Below, one piece after another: positions 17,776 to 25,573 of a stretch of 64,000 bases of DNA. A program made the translations under genes and the position numbers. The stretch is from a virus. Position 1 is the first letter of the stretch; the number at the start of each line of letters is the position of its first letter. Below the pieces are notes generated by a model that saw only the letters and a program-made list of their open reading frames with translations, did not search any database and was not told where the DNA came from. The DNA is taken from positions 37,707 to 101,706 of IMG/VR virus record IMGVR_UViG_3300025674_000021; one strand, 5' to 3'.

Positions 17776-17802
17776 AGCAGGTCTTAGGACCTGCTTTTTT
17801 TG
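17776..17802 (+). terminator. Terminator after family A copy 1
   Basis: AGCAGGTC / GACCTGCT stem with TTAG loop and seven T. The segment just upstream (AACTGTCCACT) is also found before the terminator at 50033, after the paralogous gene. Confidence 0.9.
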
Positions 17803-17833
17803 TATGATGACTACATCAAACAAGAGACCCACC

Positions 17834-19966
17834 ATGACCGTCAACCAAGAAATCAAGTCCGGACTCGCCAAACTGCTTGCGATGGAGAACATCGTGGTTG
17901 AGCACCGCAATGTCGAAACTGCGTCGTTCGATGTTCAGAACCGCATCTTAGTTCTTCCTATGTGGAAGTACGCATCTGAGGACGTGTATGACATGCTGGT
18001 TGGTCATGAAGTCGGTCATGCTCTGCACACTCCAGATCGGAACTGGATCGCTGAGCGTAAGATCCCTCCTCAGTTTGTGAACATTGTTGAAGATGTTCGG
18101 ATTGAGAAAAAGATCAAAGAGCGTTATGTAGGAATTGTTAAGAACTTTAATCGTGCATACAAAGAACTGCATGATCAGGACTTCTTCCAGATTAAGGATG
18201 ATGATCTTGACGATATGAATCTTGCCGACAGAGTAAATCTGCACTTCAAGATCGGTATGCACGAAACAATTTCTTTTTCTGAAGAAGAATTGAATGTTGT
18301 TAGAAGAATCGATTCCTGTAATAGTTTTGATGATGTTCTTGATGCTGCTGAAGAGCTCTACTTGTATTGCAAGCAGAAGATTCAGAATAATGATCAGGTC
18401 AATTCGAATCCTAATCAATCTTCTAATGAACCACCTGGTGCAGGTGACATGATGGAAGTTGAGAATCAAACTCAAGATTCTAAGGATGACGATTCTGAAG
18501 AAGGTAATGCAGATCAGAAAGATCTTAATCAACAACCTGATCCTTCTTCTCATGAATCAGACGAAGAATCTCAGCCAGATCAGGAACCAGAAGCAAAGAC
18601 AATGAATGCTTTTGAAGAGTCCATGGAACAGTTGGTGGACAAGATTGGTTCTGAGAACGTTTATCTTGAGTTTCCTGATATCAATGTTGATGATGTGATT
18701 ATTGATAATCAATTGATTCATGATAACTGTAAAGATATGTGGGAAGATATTGAGCACGAAGAACGTTGGTCTTCCCGATTCGAGCACATTGATAATGCAT
18801 ATCAAGAATTCAAGTCAAGTGCAAAGCGTGAAGTCAGTTACTTGATCAAAGAATTTGAATGCCGCAAATCTGCAGATGCTTATGCTCGCGCTAGCATTTC
18901 CCGCACAGGTGTTCTGGATTGCTCCAAACTTCATACTTACAAGTACAATGAAGACCTTTTTAAGAAAGTAACTACATTCTCTGATGGAAAGAATCATGGT
19001 CTTGTATTCGTTCTTGACTGGTCTGGTTCTATGGGAAGGGTTCTGCTTGATACAGTAAAGCAACTTTTCAACTTGATTTGGTTCTGTAAGAGAGAATCTA
19101 TTCCTTTTGAGGTTTATGCATTCACCTGCGAATTTCCTAAAGGAGATGAACTCTTTGATGAATATGGTTGTTCCTCAAAATCTTATGAAGAGCGTGGTGG
19201 TCTTATTGAGATTCCTCAGTGGTTCTCTCTGATGAACATCCTCACTCACACTGTGAACTCAAAGGTTCTTGATGATCAGATGAAAAACATCTGGAGGATT
19301 GCCTATAGTTTCTCTACCTGGTATGACATTCCTACTCCAGTTGGAATGTCATTGTCGGGAACTCCTTTGAATGAGACAATGATTTCTCTTGATAAGATCA
19401 TTCCTGCATTCAGAAAGCGGACAAAGGTTCAGAAAGTTCAATGTATTGTTCTTACTGACGGTGAAGCACAGTCACTTAAGTATCATGTAGATCTTTATGA
19501 CTACCGTACTCATAAGCGTTATCTGGGTCGTCGTGGAGTAAAGACCAACTGCATGATTCGTAATCGCAAGAACGGCAAAACTTATTCCCTCAATGTTGAT
19601 TGGAATGAGCAGGTTGATGTGTTCCTGAGGTATCTCCGCGACAATCATCCTGATGTCAACTTCATTGGATTCCGTCTTCTTGAATCACGCGATGCTGGTA
19701 ACTTCATTAGGAATTATTGTGGATACTATGGAGATCTTCATGATTCCACGATGTCATCCTGGAGGAAGAGTAAGTCCTTTACCATCACTACATCGGGGTA
19801 TCACAAATACTTTGGAATTTCTACCAGTGCAGTGTCTGATGATTCTAAGTTTACGGTTCCTGATGATGCGACAAAAGCACAAATTAAAACTGCTTTCATG
19901 AAAAATTTGGACAGTAAAAAGACAAACAAAAAGATTCTTCGTGAGTTTGTTGAGTTGATTGCATGA
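17834..19966 (+). CDS. cobT: CobT-like protein: HEXXH metallopeptidase-type motif plus VWA domain
   Basis: About 710 residues. Near residue 58 VGHEVGHALHTPD gives an HEXXH zinc site, with NIVEDVRIE as possible third ligand. A very acidic linker (residues ~200-260) is followed by a von Willebrand A domain with MIDAS motif DWSGSMG. Cyanophages carry a CobT-like gene next to cobS; a true role in cobalamin synthesis is unproven. The start at 17834 is preferred over 17804 because a TATGAT -10-like box overlaps 17803-17808; this is uncertain. Confidence 0.8.
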   Translation: MTVNQEIKSGLAKLLAMENIVVEHRNVETASFDVQNRILVLPMWKYASEDVYDMLVGHEVGHALHTPDRNWIAERKIPPQFVNIVEDVRIEKKIKERYVGIVKNFNRAYKELHDQDFFQIKDDDLDDMNLADRVNLHFKIGMHETISFSEEELNVVRRIDSCNSFDDVLDAAEELYLYCKQKIQNNDQVNSNPNQSSNEPPGAGDMMEVENQTQDSKDDDSEEGNADQKDLNQQPDPSSHESDEESQPDQEPEAKTMNAFEESMEQLVDKIGSENVYLEFPDINVDDVIIDNQLIHDNCKDMWEDIEHEERWSSRFEHIDNAYQEFKSSAKREVSYLIKEFECRKSADAYARASISRTGVLDCSKLHTYKYNEDLFKKVTTFSDGKNHGLVFVLDWSGSMGRVLLDTVKQLFNLIWFCKRESIPFEVYAFTCEFPKGDELFDEYGCSSKSYEERGGLIEIPQWFSLMNILTHTVNSKVLDDQMKNIWRIAYSFSTWYDIPTPVGMSLSGTPLNETMISLDKIIPAFRKRTKVQKVQCIVLTDGEAQSLKYHVDLYDYRTHKRYLGRRGVKTNCMIRNRKNGKTYSLNVDWNEQVDVFLRYLRDNHPDVNFIGFRLLESRDAGNFIRNYCGYYGDLHDSTMSSWRKSKSFTITTSGYHKYFGISTSAVSDDSKFTVPDDATKAQIKTAFMKNLDSKKTNKKILREFVELIA

Positions 19967-19972
19967 AGCACA

Positions 19973-19996
19973 GGGAGGTTTAGACCTCCCTTTTTT
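19973..19996 (+). terminator. Terminator after the CobT-like gene
   Basis: GGGAGGT / ACCTCCC stem with TTAG loop and six T; a late-type motif follows immediately. Confidence 0.9.
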
Positions 19997-20004
19997 AATA
20001 AATA
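19997..20004 (+). promoter_or_regulatory. Late-type motif AATAAATA
   Basis: AATAAATA directly after the terminator T-run and 23 bases before the start at 20028. It supports that start over an upstream in-frame ATG at 19959. Confidence 0.6.
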
Positions 20005-20027
20005 CTTTCAAAACGCAAAAAATTACG

Positions 20028-20264
20028 ATGAGCAGATTCGGAGATTTAGTAGCGGGAAAGAAGGAAGCACCCGCACCTGCACCCGCACCGGTTGCTGAAC
20101 CAGCACCAGAAACCGCCCCAGAGGCAGCAGAAGAAACAATTCCTGCAGTGATTGAGGAGATGCCTTCTCCAGAAGTTCCTGCCCCTTTAAACAATCCTGT
20201 CTTTGAGATTCCATCTGCTCCAGTTCCCCGATCGACTAGAAGAAGAAACCGTCTCCGCAAATGA
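20028..20264 (+). CDS. Small Pro/Ala/Glu-rich virion-type protein
   Basis: 78 residues from MSRFGDLVAGKKE, followed by an APAPAPVAEPAPE-type stretch and a basic end (RSTRRRNRLRK). The upstream in-frame ATG at 19959 lies before the terminator and late motif and is unlikely. The late signal suggests a minor structural protein. It sits between the cobT-like and cobS-like genes but is under different control. Confidence 0.6.
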   Translation: MSRFGDLVAGKKEAPAPAPAPVAEPAPETAPEAAEETIPAVIEEMPSPEVPAPLNNPVFEIPSAPVPRSTRRRNRLRK

Positions 20265-20287
20265 GACAGATTGAAAACTGGCACACG

Positions 20288-20321
20288 GGGGCATCGACAG
20301 ATGCCTCTTTTTTTGTATACT
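20288..20321 (+). promoter_or_regulatory. Composite terminator/promoter before cobS
   Basis: Hairpin GGCATC / GATGCC with GACA loop and seven T (terminator). The -35 box TCGACA at 20294-20299 covers the loop, followed by a 16-base spacer and TATACT at 20316-20321. CobS starts 25 bases further. Confidence 0.65.
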
Positions 20322-20346
20322 TGAATCAGTTCAAACCCAATCGATC

Positions 20347-21453
20347 ATGGCACTCTCTGCCGACAACATCATCGCCACCCTCAAGGACCTTTACGGTTCA
20401 AACGTCACCTCTGGTGACATCCGAGGGTTTTGTGCATCTCGCGATCTTAACTATCAGACCGTGACTAACAAGATTGCACACTGCAAAACTGGTCGTGGGC
20501 AGTGGAATCTTACCGTTCGGGAAAAAATTGAGCAAACCTATCAATCTTCTCCTGCGGTTATTCCCGCTCAGGAACAAAACCTTATCCCCGAAAAAGATGA
20601 TACCTTCGTCAAGTTTGGTAATTTTAGTGACGTTAAAAAAATTATTCAGTCCCATCTCTTCTATCCAATCTTCATTACAGGACTCTCTGGAAACGGCAAA
20701 ACGTTCTCGGTTGAGCAAGCGTGTGCTCAACTGGGTCGGGAGATGATCCGTGTCAATATCACTATTGAAACGGATGAGGATGACCTCATTGGTGGATTCC
20801 GTCTTGTTAACGGTGAGACCGTTTGGCACAATGGTCCGGTCATCGAAGCCCTGGAGCGCGGTGCGATTCTACTGCTTGACGAGATTGACCTGGCTTCCAA
20901 CAAAATTCTTTGCCTTCAATCAATCCTCGAAGGAAAGGGTGTCTTCCTGAAGAAGATCGGCAAGTTCATCAAACCTTCGTTTGGTTTCAACGTTGTTGCT
21001 ACTGCAAACACCAAGGGCAAAGGTTCTGATGACGGTCGTTTCATCGGCACCAACGTTCTCAACGAAGCATTCCTTGAGCGTTTCCCCGTGACTTTCGAGC
21101 AGGACTATCCTTCTGTTGCTATTGAGCAGCGTATCCTTGAAGGTATTTCTCTGGATCTGGGTGTAGAAGACCGTGACTTCTGCAAGCGTCTTTGTGATTG
21201 GGCAAACTTGTCCCGTATCGCATTCAAGAAGCAGACCCTTGATGAAGTCATCAGCACTCGTCGTCTTGTCCACATCATTCAGGCATACTCCATCTTTGGT
21301 AATAAAGAAAAAGCAATCCAGATGGGTGTGAATCGTTTTGATGACGAGACCAAAGCACAGTTCATCGATCTCTACGACAAACTTGATGCTAATTTCGACA
21401 TCAATGTTGCCCGTGGTGAAGAGACGGTCATTGACGAAAATGCCGTAGTTTGA
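20347..21453 (+). CDS. cobS: CobS-like AAA+ ATPase
   Basis: 368 residues. Walker A GLSGNGKTF lies near residue 113 and Walker B AILLLDEIDLAS near residue 175, followed by VVATANTKGKG (sensor) and ERFPVTFEQDY. This MoxR/CobS-type AAA+ ATPase is a core gene of cyanomyoviruses. Bacterial CobS partners CobT and CobN in cobalt chelation, but no CobN is here, so a chaperone-like action with the VWA protein upstream is equally possible. An own sigma70-type promoter is present. Confidence 0.92.
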   Translation: MALSADNIIATLKDLYGSNVTSGDIRGFCASRDLNYQTVTNKIAHCKTGRGQWNLTVREKIEQTYQSSPAVIPAQEQNLIPEKDDTFVKFGNFSDVKKIIQSHLFYPIFITGLSGNGKTFSVEQACAQLGREMIRVNITIETDEDDLIGGFRLVNGETVWHNGPVIEALERGAILLLDEIDLASNKILCLQSILEGKGVFLKKIGKFIKPSFGFNVVATANTKGKGSDDGRFIGTNVLNEAFLERFPVTFEQDYPSVAIEQRILEGISLDLGVEDRDFCKRLCDWANLSRIAFKKQTLDEVISTRRLVHIIQAYSIFGNKEKAIQMGVNRFDDETKAQFIDLYDKLDANFDINVARGEETVIDENAVV

Positions 21454-21482
21454 TAGAATGAGTTGTACCAATTTAAATTGTT

Positions 21483-21908
21483 ATGGATAACGATTTTCAA
21501 TTTTTGGACGGCAACGAATCACCCGATGTGATTCAATTTCCCAATCAATCTGAGAGTATTTTTGAAATGTACATGGGCGAAGGTACTGGTAACATTGACT
21601 TGATCACTGAATCCAAAGGTACTCCCTGGAAGTACAATGAAGAGGAAATTCTAAAAGAACTCCTTGAGTACATCCGGGGTACTTACAGTCAGCATTATTC
21701 TGCTGGCGATGATAAGATTCAAACTTTGGATCTTATCGAAGCTTGTGGTGACGGTGAAGCATTCTGTCGTAGTAACATCCTGAAGTACGCTTCTCGCTAT
21801 GATAAGAAAGGCACTGCCCGCCGCGATATTATGAAGATCTTGCACTATGCAGTTCTTCTTCTAAACTTTAATGATAAAAACGCCAAACGCGAAACCTATC
21901 CTCATTGA
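21483..21908 (+). CDS. DUF3310-like protein
   Basis: 141 residues. The C-terminal half (SQHYSAGDDKIQTLDLIEAC, then FCRSNILKYASRYDKKG and a DIMKILHYA helix) follows the DUF3310 pattern common in phages (Y-x-GG-E-ID-I, GNA-KYI-R, KA-YL). Its function is unknown. It lies just before the sliding clamp. Family assignment is by pattern only. Confidence 0.6.
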   Translation: MDNDFQFLDGNESPDVIQFPNQSESIFEMYMGEGTGNIDLITESKGTPWKYNEEEILKELLEYIRGTYSQHYSAGDDKIQTLDLIEACGDGEAFCRSNILKYASRYDKKGTARRDIMKILHYAVLLLNFNDKNAKRETYPH

Positions 21909-21930
21909 TATGAAATTGAAAGAACGCACA

Positions 21931-22584
21931 ATGAAACTGTCTGAAAAAACCCTCACCATCCTTAAAAATTTTGCAGGAATCAACAATTCGATTCTTGTGA
22001 AGGAGGGAAATCAACTCCGTACTATTTCTGTTGCAAGGAATATCCTTGCCGAAGCGGAGATCAGTGAAGAGTTTTCCCGTGAGTTCGCCATTTATGATCT
22101 GAATCAATTTCTGAATGGTCTGGGTCTTCACCAGGATCCAGACATTGATTTCAGTGATCCTTCTTATCTTATGATTCGTGAAGGTAGGCGTAGGGTAAAG
22201 TATTTTTATGCAGACCCTCAGGTCATCATGGCACCTCCTGATAAGAAACTGGAACTGCCTACTAAAGATGTCTGCTTCCAACTTCAGCAAGTGACTCTTG
22301 AGAAACTTCTGAAAGCAGCAGCAGTTTATCAACTTCCAGATCTCTCTGCTATTGGTGAGAACGGAGTTATCAAACTTGTCGTTCGCGATAAGAAGAATGA
22401 TACTTCGAATGAGTTTGGTGAGGTTGTTGGTGAAACCGATGATGAGTTCACTTATAACTTCAAAGTTGAGAACATCAAAATCATTCCTGGTTCTTATGAA
22501 GTTGTGATTTCATCTAAACTTCTTTCTGAGTTCAGTAACAGTCAGCACAACCTCAAGTATTTCATTGCTCTGGAACCGAACTGA
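21931..22584 (+). CDS. 45: Sliding clamp gp45
   Basis: 217 residues from MKLSEKTLTILKNFAGINNS, which aligns with the T4 start MKLSKDTTALLKNFATIN. That is why this ATG is chosen over in-frame ATGs at 21871 and 21910. The clamp tethers gp43 and activates late transcription through gp55. EFAIYDLNQFLNGL and the end KYFIALEPN (T4 NYVVALEAD) are diagnostic. Overlaps the nudix gene by one base. Confidence 0.93.
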   Translation: MKLSEKTLTILKNFAGINNSILVKEGNQLRTISVARNILAEAEISEEFSREFAIYDLNQFLNGLGLHQDPDIDFSDPSYLMIREGRRRVKYFYADPQVIMAPPDKKLELPTKDVCFQLQQVTLEKLLKAAAVYQLPDLSAIGENGVIKLVVRDKKNDTSNEFGEVVGETDDEFTYNFKVENIKIIPGSYEVVISSKLLSEFSNSQHNLKYFIALEPN

Positions 22585-23021
22585 TGACGTTCATACCAGA
22601 AGATGAGTACCAGAAGATTCTTAAGTCCATGCCCATCTTCTGCATGGATTTTTTGTTCCGCTGTAACGATGAATATCTCCTGATCAAAAGAACAGAACAA
22701 CCTCTAAAGGGTGTTTATTGGGTCATAGGGGGTAGGATGCAATTCCGTGAAACAATTAGAAATTTTGCTAGACGAGTTCAGATGAGGGAGATTGGTAGGT
22801 ATTATGCAGGATTCAAATTAATTGGATTCTCAAACTACTTTTTTCCTGAAGTTAAAGGTGCAAGAGCAACACATACTCCTACACTTCTATTGAGTGTTGA
22901 AGTTCCAGAAAAGTTTGTACCCAAAATAGATAGCACTCATTGTGACTATATGTGGTCGAAAGAACTTCCAAGAGAGCTTTTGAGGCAGACAAACTTTATT
23001 GATAATTATGGACCTCGTTAA
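22584..23021 (+). CDS. Nudix hydrolase of the GDP-mannose mannosyl hydrolase type
   Basis: 145 residues. The nudix-like box GGRMQFRETIRNFARRVQMR followed by EIG lacks the canonical REUXEE. It resembles the divergent box of GDP-mannose mannosyl hydrolase, GGRVQKDE...ERLTMAELG. LLIKRTEQPLKGVYWVIGG before it also fits. Substrate could be a nucleotide sugar. It overlaps the gp45 stop (TGATGA) and so lies inside the clamp operon, an unexpected place for sugar-nucleotide chemistry. Confidence 0.75.
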   Translation: MTFIPEDEYQKILKSMPIFCMDFLFRCNDEYLLIKRTEQPLKGVYWVIGGRMQFRETIRNFARRVQMREIGRYYAGFKLIGFSNYFFPEVKGARATHTPTLLLSVEVPEKFVPKIDSTHCDYMWSKELPRELLRQTNFIDNYGPR

Positions 23022-23024
23022 GCA

Positions 23025-23348
23025 ATGGAACCTGATCCCTATATTCAATTTTTGGAGAATTGGATACCAGGAATAGGTGAAGATACTAAACTTCACGATC
23101 AACTTCATATACATTTTGATCTTGGATTCAGTATCAATGATGAAGCTAAACTTCTTGGTTTTCAATTAGGACATCACCCTGCTGGAAATTTTTTCCATGT
23201 TGTGGTATTTTGTATAATGAGCATTACGATTTATCCAAAAGATTATCGTAATGGTTTGAAAGATCTGCAAGATTTTTATAAAGCATATTTGCTTGGAAAA
23301 TACTGGCAATCTGTATCCTATTGGTTTATTCCTAAAACAATATTATGA
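23025..23348 (+). CDS. Hypothetical protein between nudix gene and gp44
   Basis: 107 residues. Aromatic and His-rich (KLHDQLHIHFDLGF, QLGHHPAGNFFHVVVF). It overlaps gp44 by four bases (ATGA). A TATAAT box at 23213-23218 lies inside it and might support extra gp44 transcription, but no clear -35 is seen. Family not recognised. Confidence 0.55.
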   Translation: MEPDPYIQFLENWIPGIGEDTKLHDQLHIHFDLGFSINDEAKLLGFQLGHHPAGNFFHVVVFCIMSITIYPKDYRNGLKDLQDFYKAYLLGKYWQSVSYWFIPKTIL

Positions 23349-24286
23349 GTGATTTCATTTGGGTTGAGAAGTATCGTCCTAAGACGATTGAAGAATGTAT
23401 TCTCCCTGAAGCAACTAAAAAGACCTTTCAATCTTTCCTAGATAAAGGTGAGATCCCAAACATGCTACTGGCGGGACCTCCCGGAATCGGAAAAACTACA
23501 GTAGCAAAAGCACTGTGTAACGAATTGGGGGTAGATGTTTATGTCATCAACGGATCCGACGAAGGAAGATTCCTTGATACCGTCCGAAATAATGCGAAGA
23601 ACTTTGCTTCGACCGTCTCGCTTACTTCGGATGCTAAACACAAAGTCATCATCATTGATGAGGCAGATAACACATCCAACGATGTACAACTCCTCCTACG
23701 GGCGTTTATTGAGGAGTTTGCTGGAAACTGTAGATTCATCTTCACCTGCAACTATAAAAACAAAATCCTTGAACCACTGCACTCCAGAACCACAGTGGTT
23801 GAATTCGGAATCAAAGGAAAGGAGAGACAGGCAATTGCAGCAGAATTCTTCAAGCGACTCCAATACATCTTGGGTGTTGAGGGCGTACAATACGACTCCA
23901 AAGTACTTGTTGAACTCATCAACAAACACTTCCCGGACTGGAGACGGGTTCTCAATGAATGTCAAAGGTATTCGGTCAGTGGTAAAATCGATGCAGGCAT
24001 TCTTTCAACGTTCTCTGACGTAGCAGTAAATGATCTTATTAAAAACCTTAAGGAGAAAAACTTTCCTCAAGTACGTAAATGGGTCGTATCTAATTTGGAC
24101 AATGATATTACTGTACTTACTAGGCGTATTTACGATGCTTGTTATGTTTCCCTTGAAAACGCTAGCGTTCCTGCTGCTGTGCTTACTATTGCTAAGTATC
24201 AGTACCAATCTGCCTTCGTTGCTGATCAAGAAATAAATATGCTTGCATGTCTAACTGAACTCATGGTGGAGTGCAAGTTTAAATGA
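23345..24286 (+). CDS. 44: Clamp loader large subunit gp44
   Basis: 313 residues (T4: 319), AAA+ ATPase that with gp62 loads gp45. WVEKYRPKTIEECILPE is at the N-terminus, Walker A AGPPGIGKTT near residue 44, Walker B KVIIIDEADN, and an SRC-like LHSRTTVVEF. The end, MVECKFK, abuts an HNH gene by ATGA overlap. The HNH gene's own end repeats this sequence. Confidence 0.96.
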   Translation: MSDFIWVEKYRPKTIEECILPEATKKTFQSFLDKGEIPNMLLAGPPGIGKTTVAKALCNELGVDVYVINGSDEGRFLDTVRNNAKNFASTVSLTSDAKHKVIIIDEADNTSNDVQLLLRAFIEEFAGNCRFIFTCNYKNKILEPLHSRTTVVEFGIKGKERQAIAAEFFKRLQYILGVEGVQYDSKVLVELINKHFPDWRRVLNECQRYSVSGKIDAGILSTFSDVAVNDLIKNLKEKNFPQVRKWVVSNLDNDITVLTRRIYDACYVSLENASVPAAVLTIAKYQYQSAFVADQEINMLACLTELMVECKFK

Positions 24287-24645
24287 AAACTTGTTCAAAG
24301 TGTTTAGTTAATAAACCATTATCTGATTATCGTATTGAGTCTTCAAGAAATTGGAGAGTTCCAATTGAACAAAGACGAAAATATTATCGGGAAGAATGTA
24401 AAGAATGTGAAAAAAAACTTAGTAAACAACTAAGAGAGGCAAAAAAATTAGCAACTCCAAAACCAACAAAATGTGAGTGTTGTTCAAAAGAAACTGATGA
24501 ACTAGTTGTTGATCATGATCATCAAACGGGAAAATTTCGTGGATGGTTATGTAAAACTTGTAATATTGGAATAGGAAAACTTGGTGACAATCTTACTGGT
24601 GTAAAAAATGCTTACAATTATCTTATAGAGTGTGAATTCAAATGA
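24283..24645 (+). CDS. HNH endonuclease of the endonuclease VII fold, probably a mobile insertion
   Basis: 120 residues. Zinc cysteines CSKC and CKEC at the N-terminus, CECC in the middle, then the His-metal core VVDHDHQTGKFRGWLCKTC. The N of CNIGIGKLGDN is typical of the endonuclease VII (gp49)/HNH family. It is wedged between gp44 and a small membrane protein. Its last residues IECEFK and the ATGA overlap copy those of gp44 (VECKFK). This suggests an intergenic homing endonuclease that kept translational coupling. Confidence 0.85.
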   Translation: MKTCSKCLVNKPLSDYRIESSRNWRVPIEQRRKYYREECKECEKKLSKQLREAKKLATPKPTKCECCSKETDELVVDHDHQTGKFRGWLCKTCNIGIGKLGDNLTGVKNAYNYLIECEFK

Positions 24646-24842
24646 AAACAAAACTAAGAGTACAAGTTAAGTCCAGGTTCTATTACATCTTTTGGGGTGC
24701 TGCGACCATTGCAGTTGTCTTTGGTCAGTTGTATGTTGGTACAGGATATCGTCTTGTTCATGAAGACATGAGAGAACTACTTCAGAAAGTTGATGGAGTT
24801 CTTCTTCATAAACAAGAATCTCCGTACCGAGGTGTGCTTTGA
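24642..24842 (+). CDS. Small single-span membrane protein
   Basis: 66 residues. Basic N-terminus, one transmembrane helix (YYIFWGAATIAVVFGQLYVG), then a polar C-terminus. It starts in an ATGA overlap with the HNH gene and ends in TTTGA overlapping the next TTG start. Its original upstream neighbour was probably gp44. Confidence 0.6.
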   Translation: MKTKLRVQVKSRFYYIFWGAATIAVVFGQLYVGTGYRLVHEDMRELLQKVDGVLLHKQESPYRGVL

Positions 24843-25069
24843 GTTTACTTAAAATTGATTACAAATCTCTTGCTGAACCAAGAGTAAAAACTACTCCAGA
24901 AAATGTAGCAGAAGCAAATGAAGCATTGTTCAACTGCACAATGACTTTACCTGCTGCCGCAAAACATTGTGGAATGACCCATAAGGAAATGAAATTAACC
25001 TTCTGGGAATATTTGAAATATCATCCGATTACTTATCATGTTGAAACTGAAAAAAGTCCTGGAGATTGA
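24839..25069 (+). CDS. Hypothetical protein, TTG start
   Basis: 76 residues, beginning at a TTG that overlaps the preceding TGA. LPAAAKHCGMTHKEMKLTFW resembles a small helix-turn-helix, so DNA binding is conceivable. It overlaps the next gene by 32 bases. Confidence 0.5.
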   Translation: MSLLKIDYKSLAEPRVKTTPENVAEANEALFNCTMTLPAAAKHCGMTHKEMKLTFWEYLKYHPITYHVETEKSPGD

Positions 25070-25571
25070 TAATCTCTCTCGTCTATTTTCTACTTTGAAA
25101 ACTCCTAACGATCCTACAAGCTACTTTCGTCTAGGAGTTGCAATTGAAAAGTCCTTAGAATATTTCAGTAACGGACATCTGCAAAGAGTTAATCTTACTG
25201 GTAAAGATCTTCTAGGTTCTGATAAAAAATACTACGAATGTAAAAAAGTTACATTCAAGAATAAGGGTGGAATGTCTGTCAGAGATGTAATTGTCAAAAA
25301 TGGTAGAGGAAACTCAGATCAAGAATTTAAACCTGCTGACTACTACATTTTTGTCGAACCTCTAAAAAGAAAAGCATGTTGCGTCCCTGGCAAGATGCTC
25401 TACAATATTAGACAGACCAAGACAGATGTGAAAGCGCACTGCAACCCTGAAGCAAAACATTTTTTCATGTTTGAAAATGATCTTAAGGGCAAAGAACTTC
25501 CATTCAGTTATAGGGACTTCTTTGAAGAAGATGACAAGCATCTGTATGATTACATTAAAAGCTTCTCTTAA
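25038..25571 (+). CDS. Putative PD-(D/E)xK nuclease beside a Dam methylase
   Basis: 177 residues. FRLGVAIEKSLEYF followed by LTGKDLLGSDKKYYECKKVTF has the spacing of a PD-(D/E)xK core: Asp, nine residues, then Glu-x-Lys as YECKK. A later EFKPADYYIFVEPL could be the next strands. It lies two bases upstream of a DNA adenine methyltransferase, the usual arrangement of restriction-modification pairs. Function is inferred from motif and context only. Confidence 0.5.
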   Translation: MLKLKKVLEIDNLSRLFSTLKTPNDPTSYFRLGVAIEKSLEYFSNGHLQRVNLTGKDLLGSDKKYYECKKVTFKNKGGMSVRDVIVKNGRGNSDQEFKPADYYIFVEPLKRKACCVPGKMLYNIRQTKTDVKAHCNPEAKHFFMFENDLKGKELPFSYRDFFEEDDKHLYDYIKSFS

Positions 25572-25573
25572 TT

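Noticed and set aside
17803-17808. Full sigma70 promoter for the CobT-like gene
   Set aside because: TATGAT is a fair -10 but no -35 is found at 16-18 bases; only used as a weak hint for the start.
17948-18553. 201-codon minus-strand frame in the CobT-like gene
   Set aside because: Shadow of the acidic GAT/GAA-rich coding region; sequence has no folded-protein look.
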